Below are positions 1 through 6,037 of a DNA stretch of 9,195 bases, piece by piece. A program made the position numbers and the translations under genes. Origin of the DNA: Halobacteriales archaeon QH_8_67_36. Its GTDB lineage: Archaea; Halobacteriota; Halobacteria; Halobacteriales; Haloarculaceae. The notes beneath the pieces are model-generated. The model saw only the letters and a list, made by a program, of their open reading frames with translations, was not told where the DNA came from and made no database searches. Numbering within the stretch: the first letter of the stretch is position 1; the number at the start of each line of letters is the position of its first letter. The stretch covers positions 1 through 9,195 of the forward strand of contig PXQZ01000018.1 in the NCBI GenBank assembly GCA_003021755.1, in the 5' to 3' direction.

Positions 1-68
1 GCGAGTGCGACGAGTAGCACCGCGTCGAACAGCGGGATGAGCAACAACAGGGCGATCGCCCGGAGCAT
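1..68 (-). CDS. Partial FxsA-like membrane protein (N-terminus only)
   Basis: Read on the minus strand, an ATG at 68-66 opens a frame that stays open to the window edge, giving 22 residues. They begin MLRAIALLLLIPLFDAVLLV, a hydrophobic membrane segment with a Pro followed by an acidic residue in its middle. That pattern resembles the N-terminus of FxsA-family small membrane proteins, cytoplasmic-membrane proteins of about 130-190 residues; E. coli FxsA relieves exclusion of phage T7 by the F plasmid. The start is supported by a BRE-like CCAAAA 31-36 nt upstream. It lies downstream of the P450 gene on the same strand with a 144-nt gap, so it probably has its own promoter. The reading frame is fairly sure, but the family name rests on only 22 residues and could be another membrane protein. 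Confidence 0.5.
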   Translation of the reverse strand, partial: MLRAIALLLLIPLFDAVLLVAL

Positions 69-90
69 ACCCCCGCTTGCAGGGCCTGGC

Positions 91-105
91 TCAAACGCTT
101 TTGGA
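91..105 (-). promoter_or_regulatory. Candidate BRE/TATA promoter of the FxsA-like gene
   Basis: On the minus strand CCAAAA (104-99) is followed by GCGTTTG (98-92). The first block is 31-36 nt before the ATG at 68, nearly the same spacing as in other genes of this window. The TATA position is only weakly AT-rich. Called mainly on position. Confidence 0.35.
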
Positions 106-108
106 ATG

Positions 109-137
109 CGAGATGTCGACCGAGGGGAGACATCTCG
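109..137. repeat. 9-bp perfect inverted repeat between P450 and FxsA-like genes
   Basis: CGAGATGTC (109-117) and GACATCTCG (129-137) are perfect reverse complements around an 11-nt spacer. On the minus strand the repeat lies downstream of the P450 stop and just upstream of the FxsA-like promoter, so it may be an operator or part of the P450 transcript end. No T-tract follows it on the minus strand, which argues mildly against a simple terminator. Confidence 0.5.
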
Positions 138-212
138 AAGCGACGCGGTGACCGGAGAGCCGCGGTACGGAACAGCCGACCGAACGGAGCGTCCTCGACG
201 CGAACCTCGTCG

Positions 213-1586
213 TCAGGACCGCCCGTGGACTCGGAGTGCCACGGGTTCGGCCGGCGAGAGCGTGATACGCATTGCAAGGTCCAGCGGCGGTTCGGTGACG
301 GTTTCGAAGCGGTAGCGCTGTGCGAGGGTGGCGATGGCGAGTTTCGCCTCCATGCGGGCAAAGCGCATTCCGATGCAGTGCCGGGGGCCGCCGCCGAAGG
401 GGTAGTAGGCGTAGTCGGGCAGCGTCGCCTCGAACTCGTCGGTCCAGCGCTCCGGCCGGAAGGCGTCGGGGTCGTCGTACCAGCGCCCGTCGCGGTGGAC
501 GAGCCACTGCGGGACGGTCAACTGGGCGTCTGGTGCGACGTCGTAGCCACCCAGCGTAACGGGTTCGGTCGGCTGTCGGAAGGTCGTGAACGCGGGCGGG
601 TAGAGCCGCAGGGCCTCGGTCAGCACGTCGTCGAGATACGGCAACTCGAAGAGGTCCTCGGGGGTCGGGTCGGCGCCGCCCAGCACCGAGTCGAGTTCGT
701 CGTGGAGCTTCCGCTGGCGCTCGGGGTGGTGGCCCAGCAGGAACCACGTATACGTCAGTGTGAGCGCCGTCGTGTCGTGGCCCGCCACCAAAAACGTCAG
801 CAACTGATGGCCCAAGCGTTCCCGGGTCATCGTCGCCTCGTCCAGCGACAGCAACAGGGAGAGTACGTCGTCGCGGGCCTCGCGTTCGGCGGCGCTCTCG
901 GCCCGGCGCTCGGCGATAATATCGTCCAGCGTCGCCTCGAAGTTCGCTCGTGCGGCCCGGACACGACGGTTCGTCGGCGTCGGCACCGCCAGTGGGACGT
1001 AAGCCGACAGCGAGCGGGGGTCCAGCCGCTCCCGGAGCGCGGAGAGTAGCGGCTCCAGCGCCCCGGCCGTGCGGTCGATGTCCACGTCCAGCAGCGTCTT
1101 TCCGAGGACCCGCAGCGTGTAGCGTCGCATCTCCGGCAGGACGTCGAACTGCTCGCCGTCGGCCCAGCCGTCGCCGGTCGCGGCCGCGAAACCGGTCATC
1201 GACTCGCCGTAAGCCGCGATCTTCTCCCGGTAGAAGGCGGGCTGGAGCGCGGTGCGCTGTTCCTGCCACTCCTCGCCCTCCAGCAGAAAGAGCCCCTCGC
1301 CGACGTAGTTCCCGAGCGACCGCTGGAGCAGCGCGCCCTTCTCGTAGCGTCCCTCGTCGGTGACGAGTATTTGCTCGACGAGGTCGGGATGGGTCACGAA
1401 GTAGCCGGTCGTTCCGGCGACGTTGTACCCCACCACGTCGGCGTCCATCGCCCCCACGCGGTCGTAGAAGTCAAGCGGGTCCCGCAGCATCGAGAGAGTG
1501 TTGTCGACGACGGGGATGCGACCCGGACGTGGCGGCTCGTCGCCCGGCGTGACCGGCCCCGGGCGGTCCACCTCCTGCGTTGCCAT
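213..1586 (-). CDS. Cytochrome P450
   Basis: Encodes a complete 457-residue cytochrome P450, a heme-thiolate monooxygenase that inserts one oxygen atom from O2 into an organic substrate using electrons from a redox partner (in archaea usually a ferredoxin). Landmarks in order: C-helix WxxxR at 107-111; I-helix oxygen-activation motif AGHDTT at 268-273; K-helix ExxR at E324-R327; FRPERW at 376-381; heme-binding loop FGGGPRHCIG at 397-406, with axial ligand Cys404. There is no signal peptide or membrane anchor, so it is cytoplasmic. Length is normal for the family. It resembles the soluble haloarchaeal P450s (CYP174-like by impression, not tested); substrate unknown. No ferredoxin or reductase gene is adjacent. 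The start is the first ATG, preceded at the usual distance by a BRE-like CGAAAG. A MITE-like element begins 86 nt upstream of the start. Confidence 0.95.
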   Translation of the reverse strand: MATQEVDRPGPVTPGDEPPRPGRIPVVDNTLSMLRDPLDFYDRVGAMDADVVGYNVAGTTGYFVTHPDLVEQILVTDEGRYEKGALLQRSLGNYVGEGLFLLEGEEWQEQRTALQPAFYREKIAAYGESMTGFAAATGDGWADGEQFDVLPEMRRYTLRVLGKTLLDVDIDRTAGALEPLLSALRERLDPRSLSAYVPLAVPTPTNRRVRAARANFEATLDDIIAERRAESAAEREARDDVLSLLLSLDEATMTRERLGHQLLTFLVAGHDTTALTLTYTWFLLGHHPERQRKLHDELDSVLGGADPTPEDLFELPYLDDVLTEALRLYPPAFTTFRQPTEPVTLGGYDVAPDAQLTVPQWLVHRDGRWYDDPDAFRPERWTDEFEATLPDYAYYPFGGGPRHCIGMRFARMEAKLAIATLAQRYRFETVTEPPLDLAMRITLSPAEPVALRVHGRS

Positions 1587-1606
1587 TGCCCGGGGTTGGG
1601 ACGGTG

Positions 1607-1623
1607 GACAGTTCGGTCTTTCG
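1607..1623 (-). promoter_or_regulatory. Candidate BRE-type promoter of the P450 gene
   Basis: On the minus strand CGAAAG (1623-1618) lies 32-37 nt before the ATG at 1586, the same spacing as in front of mptA and ahbAB. The following TATA position (ACCGAAC, 1617-1611) is poor in A/T, so the promoter may be weak or need an activator. Confidence 0.35.
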
Positions 1624-1671
1624 TCCTAGCAAACGTGGTTGTAGTGAGTTTCTCCACGGTACGGTATACTG

Positions 1672-1837
1672 ACAGCCAGAAAGCCCCGACTGGCTAAACT
1701 CGGGGGCTTCGCTGCGCGCTTCACTCGCTGCGCTCGTTGCAGTGCTTGCATCAGCCGCCGTCGTTTAACCAGTCGCCCCTTTCAGTCCCGCCCAGCGCTG
1801 TCTGACCAACCGGCTACGGGCGGGACTTTCTGGCTGT
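1672..1837. mobile_element. MITE-like element with terminal inverted repeats
   Basis: This 166-bp stretch fills most of the gene-free gap 1587-1953. Its ends, ACAGCCAGAAAG (1672-1683) and CTTTCTGGCTGT (1826-1837), are perfect 12-bp inverted repeats, extending to 16 of 17 matched positions (1672-1688 with 1821-1837). A second nested pair, GACTGGCTAAAC (1688-1699) and GTTTAACCAGTC (1763-1774), matches at 11 of 12 positions. The interior has no credible open frame, so it could only move with a transposase supplied elsewhere. No target-site duplication is visible; CGGTA occurs on both sides (1662-1666, 1841-1845) but not next to the ends. The layout fits a non-autonomous foldback element inserted between the divergent P450 and DUF255 genes; an old IS remnant is the alternative. 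The remainder of the gap (1838-1953) holds only the DUF255 ribosome binding site and its presumed promoter. Confidence 0.6.
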
Positions 1838-1942
1838 TTCCGGTAGCGTCACCGACTGCTCCCACTAGTCCGCAAGTGTCAGTTCCAGCTGCTTCCAGTC
1901 GCACGCTTGGACGGAGTGACAGCCCCTTTGTGTACCCATCAC

Positions 1943-1947
1943 GGAGG
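1943..1947 (+). promoter_or_regulatory. Shine-Dalgarno GGAGG deciding the DUF255 start
   Basis: GGAGG ends 6 nt before the ATG at 1954. It supports that ATG over the in-frame GTG at 1876, which would add 26 non-conserved-looking residues. It is notable here because most other genes in the window look leaderless. Confidence 0.6.
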
Positions 1948-1953
1948 GCGGAT

Positions 1954-3573
1954 ATGGACGAGTTCGCAGCGGAGACGAAAGTGGAGTGGCGCGAATGGGG
2001 GCCCGAGGCGTTCGAGCGGGCCGCCGGCAGCGGGAAGCCACTCTTGCTCTCGCTGACGGTGCCCTGGAGCCCGGAGTGTCGGGCGATGGACCGGGGCGTC
2101 TTCGGCGAGCCACGCATCGCGGCCAACATCAACGACGGGTTCGTTCCGGTCAGGGTCGACGCCGACCGGAACCCGCTGGTCCGGGAGCGCTACACGATGG
2201 GTGGGTTCCCGTCGACGGTATTCCTGACGCCGGCGGGCGAGGTCATCAGCGGGGCGACGCTCCTGGGGTCGGACGGGTTCCGGAGCATCCTCGACTCGGT
2301 ACGCGAATCGTGGGACGCGAAGGGGACGGCGGCGGGGTCGGTCCCGCGCCAGTTGCAGGACGAGGCGCCGCCGGCCGGGGCACTCACCCCGCGCATCGAG
2401 GAGCACATGGTCGAACAGCTGCTGGAATCGTTCGACGAGGAGTTCGGCGGCTGGGGGTCGGACGTGAAGTTCCCGCTCGCGCGAACCGTCGAGTTCGCCC
2501 TCGTCCGGGCGCGCGACCAGGCCACCCGGACCCTGGAAGCCATCCGGACGCATCTGCTCGACACCTACGACGGCGGTTTCTACCGCTACGCGACGGGGCG
2601 TGACTGGTCGAACCCGCGCCGGGAGAAGCTACTGGACGAAAACGCGGCGCTCGTGCGGGCGTTCGCCCGCGGCTATCGCTACACGGGCAGTGAGGCCTAC
2701 CGGGACACGGCCATGCGGACCGTCGAGTACCTGACGACGGAGCTGTGGACCGGCGACGCCTTCGCGAGCAGCCAAGCCGGCGACGACGACTACTACCAGG
2801 CCAGTCCGACCGACCGCGAGGACGCCGACCCGCCCCACGTCGACGGGACGGTGTTCGCCGACCGGAACGGGCTGGCCGTCGACGGGCTGCTGTGGACCCA
2901 CGCCTACACCGACGACGAGCGGGCCGGCCGCTACGCCAAGCGCGCGCGTGACTACGTCACGAAGGAACTCGTCGACGGACACGGCGCGGTGATTCACGGC
3001 GACGCTGTCGACAGCTACCGCGGACTGCTCATCGACCAGGCCGGTCTGCTCCAGGGGCTGACCACCAGCTGGCAGGTGCTGGGCGAGGGCGGGCCCGCCG
3101 AGGCCGTCGCCGACTGGACCATCGACAACCGCCGGCAGGACACCGGTGCGTTCCGCGACGGCCCCGACGACGGGGCGGGCCTGTGTGGCCGGTCGCTCCA
3201 CCCGCTGGACTCGACGGTGGAACTGGCCGACGCGCTGGTCGACCTCGCGGCGCTGACCGGCGATGATACGTACCGCGAGGTGGCCCGCCAGGCCGTCGAG
3301 TCCTTCGCCGGCGCCGCCGAGCGGATGGGCGTCGAGGTAGCCGGCTACGCCGGGGTCGCCGCCCGTCTGCGAGACCCCCAGCGCCTCGTCGTCGGCACCG
3401 CGGCCGGCACGGACCTCCACCGGGCCGCGCTCCGGCTGGCCGACCACGAGACGACCGTCGTCCCCGACCCCGACGGCGACGGCGTCGCTCGCCGGTACGA
3501 GGGCGAGACCGTCACCGCAGAGGGCGAGACGCCTGCCGACCTCGAAGCTGCGCTGATGGACGGCACGCGATAG
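1954..3573 (+). CDS. DUF255 / SPATA20-like protein (thioredoxin fold plus alpha/alpha barrel)
   Basis: Encodes 539 residues. Residues 1 to about 125 form a thioredoxin-like domain of the DUF255 (YyaL/SPATA20) type, with PWSPEC at 37-42 where thioredoxins carry CxxC and the cis-proline loop GGFPST at 83-88. Residues from about 145 match the helical-barrel part of the family: FGGWGSDVKFP at 164-174 (family form GGFGxAPKFP), GGFYRYATGRDW at 207-218 and DRNGLA at 303-308. No signal peptide or membrane segment; expected cytoplasmic. The molecular function of the family is not established. This copy is shorter than the full-length family (about 700 residues), and the first active-site cysteine is Ser39, so classical dithiol oxidoreductase activity is unlikely; Cys42 could act alone. 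It stands alone between the MITE-like element and the TrmB-like gene. Start chosen from the GGAGG and family-like N-terminus. Confidence 0.88.
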   Translation: MDEFAAETKVEWREWGPEAFERAAGSGKPLLLSLTVPWSPECRAMDRGVFGEPRIAANINDGFVPVRVDADRNPLVRERYTMGGFPSTVFLTPAGEVISGATLLGSDGFRSILDSVRESWDAKGTAAGSVPRQLQDEAPPAGALTPRIEEHMVEQLLESFDEEFGGWGSDVKFPLARTVEFALVRARDQATRTLEAIRTHLLDTYDGGFYRYATGRDWSNPRREKLLDENAALVRAFARGYRYTGSEAYRDTAMRTVEYLTTELWTGDAFASSQAGDDDYYQASPTDREDADPPHVDGTVFADRNGLAVDGLLWTHAYTDDERAGRYAKRARDYVTKELVDGHGAVIHGDAVDSYRGLLIDQAGLLQGLTTSWQVLGEGGPAEAVADWTIDNRRQDTGAFRDGPDDGAGLCGRSLHPLDSTVELADALVDLAALTGDDTYREVARQAVESFAGAAERMGVEVAGYAGVAARLRDPQRLVVGTAAGTDLHRAALRLADHETTVVPDPDGDGVARRYEGETVTAEGETPADLEAALMDGTR

Positions 3574-3634
3574 GACGGTGGAGTGAGTTACCGAGACACC
3601 GGCCTCGGGTCGGCGCTGTCCGACTGACCGACAC

Positions 3635-3671
3635 CGAACCCCATAAAACAGTAAACCGTCGATTAGTTTTT
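3635..3671 (+). promoter_or_regulatory. AT-rich promoter region of the TrmB-like gene
   Basis: In the 122-nt gap after the DUF255 gene, CGAACC (3635-3640) followed by CCATAAAAC (3641-3649) is a good BRE/TATA candidate that would start a transcript near 3670 with a short leader containing GAGG (3685-3688), 7 nt before the ATG. A second AT-rich block, TTAGTTTTTG (3663-3672), sits where a leaderless TATA would be. AAAAC (3645-3649) and GTTTT (3666-3670) are inverted 16 nt apart and could form an operator, perhaps for autoregulation. Confidence 0.45.
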
Positions 3672-3695
3672 GTCCGTCCGTCGAGAGGAAGCTGC

Positions 3696-4502
3696 ATGGC
3701 AAGTCTGCGAGACCTGGGTCTCTCGGAGTACGAGGCCCGCGCGTTCCGGTCGCTGCTGGACACCGGACCGACGACGGCCAAGGAGCTTTCCCGGGCCAGC
3801 GACGTCCCGATGGGGCGCATCTACGACGTGCTCAACAGCCTAGAGACCTACCGGCTGGTACGCAGCCAGACGGCGAGTCGCCCGAAGAAGTACGTCGCCG
3901 TCGAGCCAGAGACGGCGCTGGACCGGCTGCTCGACGACAAGAAAGCGGAACTGGCGGCCAAAGAGGAGCAGTACGAGGACATCGTCTCCGAACTGGGTGA
4001 CCGGCTGGAGGCCGGCGACCACGTCGACGAGCCGTTCTGGATCGCCGCCGTCGGCCCCGCGGAGACGCTGAACCTCCTGCTTGAGCGGCTGGCCGCCGCC
4101 GACGACCGCATCATCGTCGTCGGTGCGCCGCCGGCCCAGCAACTGGACATCGTCGAGGCGACCGAGCGGGTCGTGGACAGACTGGTCGCCGCGCTCGAAC
4201 GCGGCGTCGACGTCTCCCTGCTCGTCCAGCGCGACCTGTTCGAACGGCTCCCCGAGGACGCGAACCGCGCGTACTACGAACGCCTCTCGGCTTACGAGAA
4301 CTACAGCGCCCGGTACAGCGAGCGCGTCTCGACGACGTTCGAACTCATCGACGACACGGAGGTCTGCATCGAGGTCCCACACCCGCTGGGCGGGGACGAG
4401 ACGTTCGGCGTCATCGATCTGAAAGACCCCTCCTTTACCGCCGACGTCAGCGAGGCGTTCACCGACCACTGGGCCGGGGCCACGCCGGTCGGTCCGCCTT
4501 GA
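3696..4502 (+). CDS. TrmB-family transcriptional regulator
   Basis: A 268-residue DNA-binding regulator. Residues 5-70 form a winged helix-turn-helix: LGLSEYEARAFRSLL, then TAKELSRASDVPMGRIYDVL (27-46) as the helix-turn-helix, and a wing around residues 54-71 ending in KKYVAVEP. Residues 72-105 are charged and helical, likely a coiled-coil linker for dimerisation. Residues 112-260 form the C-terminal TrmB sensor domain with IIVVGAP (139-145) and a long helix over 152-169. TrmB proteins bind sugars or related effectors and repress or activate metabolic genes; in Halobacterium a TrmB controls central carbon and cofactor genes. The usual length for full TrmB is longer, so this belongs to the shorter haloarchaeal type. 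No transporter or sugar enzyme lies beside it, so effector and targets are unknown. It is convergent with mptA with a 21-nt gap. Confidence 0.88.
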   Translation: MASLRDLGLSEYEARAFRSLLDTGPTTAKELSRASDVPMGRIYDVLNSLETYRLVRSQTASRPKKYVAVEPETALDRLLDDKKAELAAKEEQYEDIVSELGDRLEAGDHVDEPFWIAAVGPAETLNLLLERLAAADDRIIVVGAPPAQQLDIVEATERVVDRLVAALERGVDVSLLVQRDLFERLPEDANRAYYERLSAYENYSARYSERVSTTFELIDDTEVCIEVPHPLGGDETFGVIDLKDPSFTADVSEAFTDHWAGATPVGPP

Positions 4503-4523
4503 GAACCAGTCGCAGCGTCGGCG

Positions 4524-5471
4524 TCAGTCGTCAGCGGGCGCTTCGTCCTCGCCGACCTCGCCACGCAGGTCGGCCAGCTTCGCGATGCGCTCGGCGTGGG
4601 CGTTGTGCTGGTGGATGGACTCGTCGTTGGACTGCTCCATGTAGACGATGGCCTCGTTCGGGAGGTCCGGGAACCGGTCGACGACGCCCTCGGCGAGCGC
4701 CCGTACGCAGTCCTCGACGAACTTCGCGTCCTTGTGGGCCTCGAAGGTCATGTGGTCCTCGTCGGGCCGTTTCGCGAGGTTGTAGATGCGGGCCGACATG
4801 GAGTTCCGGGCGACCTCGATGAGTTCGTTCAGGTCGACCTCGGGGGCCCCCTCGCTCTCGACCGTGAGGGTAGCGTGGCCGCGCTGGGAGTGGCCGGCCT
4901 GTGGCATCCGTTCGAGGAACTCGTCGATGACCTCGTCCTCGACGGCCATGCTCCGGAGGGTTTCGCGGGCGCGAGCCGCCGACATCCCCTGCGAACAGGG
5001 ACAGACGGTCATCCCGGTGACCTGGGCGCCGATCTCCTCGCTGGTGCCGTCCTCGGTGGCCGTCGCCGAGGCGATGATGGTCGCCGTCGACTGGGTGGCC
5101 ATCCCGCTCTCGGGCGTCGACTCGTGGGTGACGTAGTCGGCTTCCATCCGGACTTCCGCCTTCGTAGTGTAGTCGTGTTTCTCCAGAAGCAGCTCCGCGG
5201 CGTCGCCACAGACGTCCTCGACGCGGTAGGCCTGCTCCGAGACGGCGGTCTCCAGCGTCTCGTCGATGACCTCCATGTTCCGGGACATGTCCGCGCCCTT
5301 GCGCCAGGAGGGGAGGTCGACGAACACTTCGAACTCTGCCATGAGCACGATCGGGTCCCGGTCGCGCCGGCCCAGCTTGACGAGCTTCTCGACACCGGTG
5401 ACGCCGACGCGGTTGAGACCGACCGTCACGTCCGGACTCGACGCCTGCACGTCCGGGAGTTGCTGACTCAT
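4524..5471 (-). CDS. mptA: GTP cyclohydrolase MptA (type IB, FolE2-like)
   Basis: A 315-residue metal-dependent GTP cyclohydrolase of the FolE2/MptA family, cytoplasmic. MptA converts GTP to 7,8-dihydroneopterin 2',3'-cyclic phosphate, the first pterin step; in Haloferax volcanii the orthologue is needed for both folate and archaeosine synthesis. Family signatures: VGLNRVGVTGVEKLV (17-31), a conserved N-terminal strand; CPCSQ at 157-161, whose first Cys is the expected metal ligand; HSQRGHATL at 194-202; LAKRPDEDH at 232-240; and the C-terminal ESIHQHNAHAE at 284-294, with histidines at 287, 289 and 292. Length is normal and the frame intact. The start ATG has a good BRE/TATA at leaderless distance. 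Upstream, divergent, is a gap with structured DNA; no other pterin or archaeosine gene is in the window. Confidence 0.95.
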   Translation of the reverse strand: MSQQLPDVQASSPDVTVGLNRVGVTGVEKLVKLGRRDRDPIVLMAEFEVFVDLPSWRKGADMSRNMEVIDETLETAVSEQAYRVEDVCGDAAELLLEKHDYTTKAEVRMEADYVTHESTPESGMATQSTATIIASATATEDGTSEEIGAQVTGMTVCPCSQGMSAARARETLRSMAVEDEVIDEFLERMPQAGHSQRGHATLTVESEGAPEVDLNELIEVARNSMSARIYNLAKRPDEDHMTFEAHKDAKFVEDCVRALAEGVVDRFPDLPNEAIVYMEQSNDESIHQHNAHAERIAKLADLRGEVGEDEAPADD

Positions 5472-5493
5472 TGACCCCGCTATGGACGAGACT

Positions 5494-5508
5494 CGGTTAT
5501 TGCTTTCG
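5494..5508 (-). promoter_or_regulatory. BRE/TATA promoter of mptA
   Basis: On the minus strand CGAAAG (5508-5503) precedes CAATAAC (5502-5496). The TATA centre is about 28 nt before the ATG at 5471, which predicts a leaderless or nearly leaderless transcript. Confidence 0.55.
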
Positions 5509-5519
5509 GAACCTATAGA
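5507..5519 (+). promoter_or_regulatory. Candidate + strand promoter divergent from mptA, with no gene behind it
   Basis: CGGAAC (5507-5512) followed directly by CTATAGA (5513-5519) is the best BRE/TATA match in the gap and overlaps the mptA BRE on the other strand. It would start a transcript near 5543. The only start codon close by (GTG at 5558) gives an 11- to 12-codon frame, so the transcript would be non-coding or have a long leader. Confidence 0.45.
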
Positions 5520-5591
5520 CCTGTGAATAGGCGGTGTCGCCGAACGGCGAGAGGAGAGTGGCCCTGAATCGAAAGGGTCGTAACGTTTCCT

Positions 5592-5607
5592 GAGCGCGAA
5601 AGCGCTC
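5592..5607 (+). other. GNRA-capped hairpin
   Basis: GAGCGC-GAAA-GCGCTC is a perfect 6-bp stem closed by a GAAA loop, a very stable RNA tetraloop on the + strand. T5591 and G5608 can add a wobble pair. Confidence 0.5.
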
Positions 5608-5671
5608 GCAGTTGGGGCGGCGACGCGTCACACTACCGTCGCGGCTGTCTACAGGCGGAGCAGGCCGAGTG

Positions 5672-5748
5672 CCTCGGGGTCGTACGGAAATCTTCGATTT
5701 CCGTGATGACGAGACGCCGCAGGCGTCTCGAACCACTTGACCCCGAGG
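5672..5748 (+). repeat. Three-way-junction fold: outer 10-bp stem enclosing two perfect 9-bp hairpins
   Basis: The outer stem CCTCGGGGTC (5672-5681) pairs perfectly with GACCCCGAGG (5739-5748). Inside are two adjacent perfect hairpins: ACGGAAATC-TTC-GATTTCCGT (5684-5704) and CGAGACGCC-GCA-GGCGTCTCG (5710-5730). GGCC at 5663-5666 and 5754-5757 could extend the outer stem past an internal loop. Additional G-T pairs (G5682 with T5738, T5683 with G5705) work only in RNA from the + strand. CGTACGG (5681-5687) also pairs with CCGTACG (5756-5762), an alternative fold. No stop-free frame uses it sensibly. It may be a non-coding RNA domain, a mobile palindromic repeat, or the hairpin end of an IS200/IS605-type element. 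Confidence 0.6.
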
Positions 5749-5770
5749 GTGAAGGCCGTACGCTTATTAT

Positions 5771-5906
5771 CCGCCCGTCTCAAATGAGAGATACAGTTGC
5801 GACGTGGGTTAAAGACCTTAATCCGAAGCAACTGCCGGCAGTTACGAGGAAATGCGACATCTCTCAACACCCTGCTACGGCAGGTGAGACGGATGTTGTC
5901 GGGCGG
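5771..5906 (+). ncRNA. Candidate structured RNA with three-way junction and UACG tetraloop
   Basis: Helices found by eye: GTCTCA (5777-5782) with TGAGAC (5885-5890), continued by CCGCCC (5771-5776) with GGGCGG (5901-5906) across a 10-nt bulge; TGAGAGAT (5785-5792) with ATCTCTCA (5859-5866); CAGTTGC (5794-5800) with GCAACTG (5828-5834); GGGTTAA (5806-5812) with TTAATCC (5818-5824), including a G-T pair; and CCTGC-TACG-GCAGG (5871-5884), a C-G-closed UNCG loop. Together they give a closed multi-branch fold of about 136 nt, and the wobble and UNCG loop favour the + strand. ACA (5867-5869) directly follows the long hairpin, as in H/ACA guides, but the internal loop is too lopsided for a confident call. 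I do not recognise the family. A repeat or transposon-end RNA is possible. Confidence 0.4.
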
Positions 5907-6037
5907 GGTGGAGCCGCCGACCCTCACGGACACCGAGCGTTCGGGTGTCAATTCCAGCCGACCCGCCGTGGGAAGGTCGAGGGGAATTAAATTCGCCTGC
6001 GACGGTACGGCCCGGTTTGGGACGTGCGGTCAAGACG

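Noticed and set aside
91..1269. 392-codon minus-strand frame inside the P450 region
   Set aside because: Out of frame with the motif-bearing P450; the translation is Arg/Ala/Gly/Pro-rich shadow sequence.
1662..1845. CGGTA on both sides of the MITE-like element as a target-site duplication
   Set aside because: The copies are not adjacent to the element ends (5 nt off on the left, 3 nt off on the right), so chance is likely.
1876..1953. Earlier GTG start for the DUF255 gene
   Set aside because: The ATG at 1954 has a GGAGG at 6 nt spacing; the 26 extra residues show no domain sequence.
2629..3702. 357-codon minus-strand frame opposite the DUF255 gene
   Set aside because: Antisense shadow of a gene with recognisable domains; no promoter or start signal.
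4596..5474. 292-codon + strand frame opposite mptA
   Set aside because: Antisense shadow of a clearly recognised enzyme.
5842..5858. RNase P RNA-like GAGGAAA segment
   Set aside because: The matching downstream conserved region and P4 pairing of archaeal RNase P RNA are absent, and the fold is too small.
5703..5990. Small protein genes in the structured gap (starts at 5703, 5784, 5797)
   Set aside because: Overlapping frames of similar length, no recognised motif, no ribosome binding site, and the DNA is explained better by base-paired stems.
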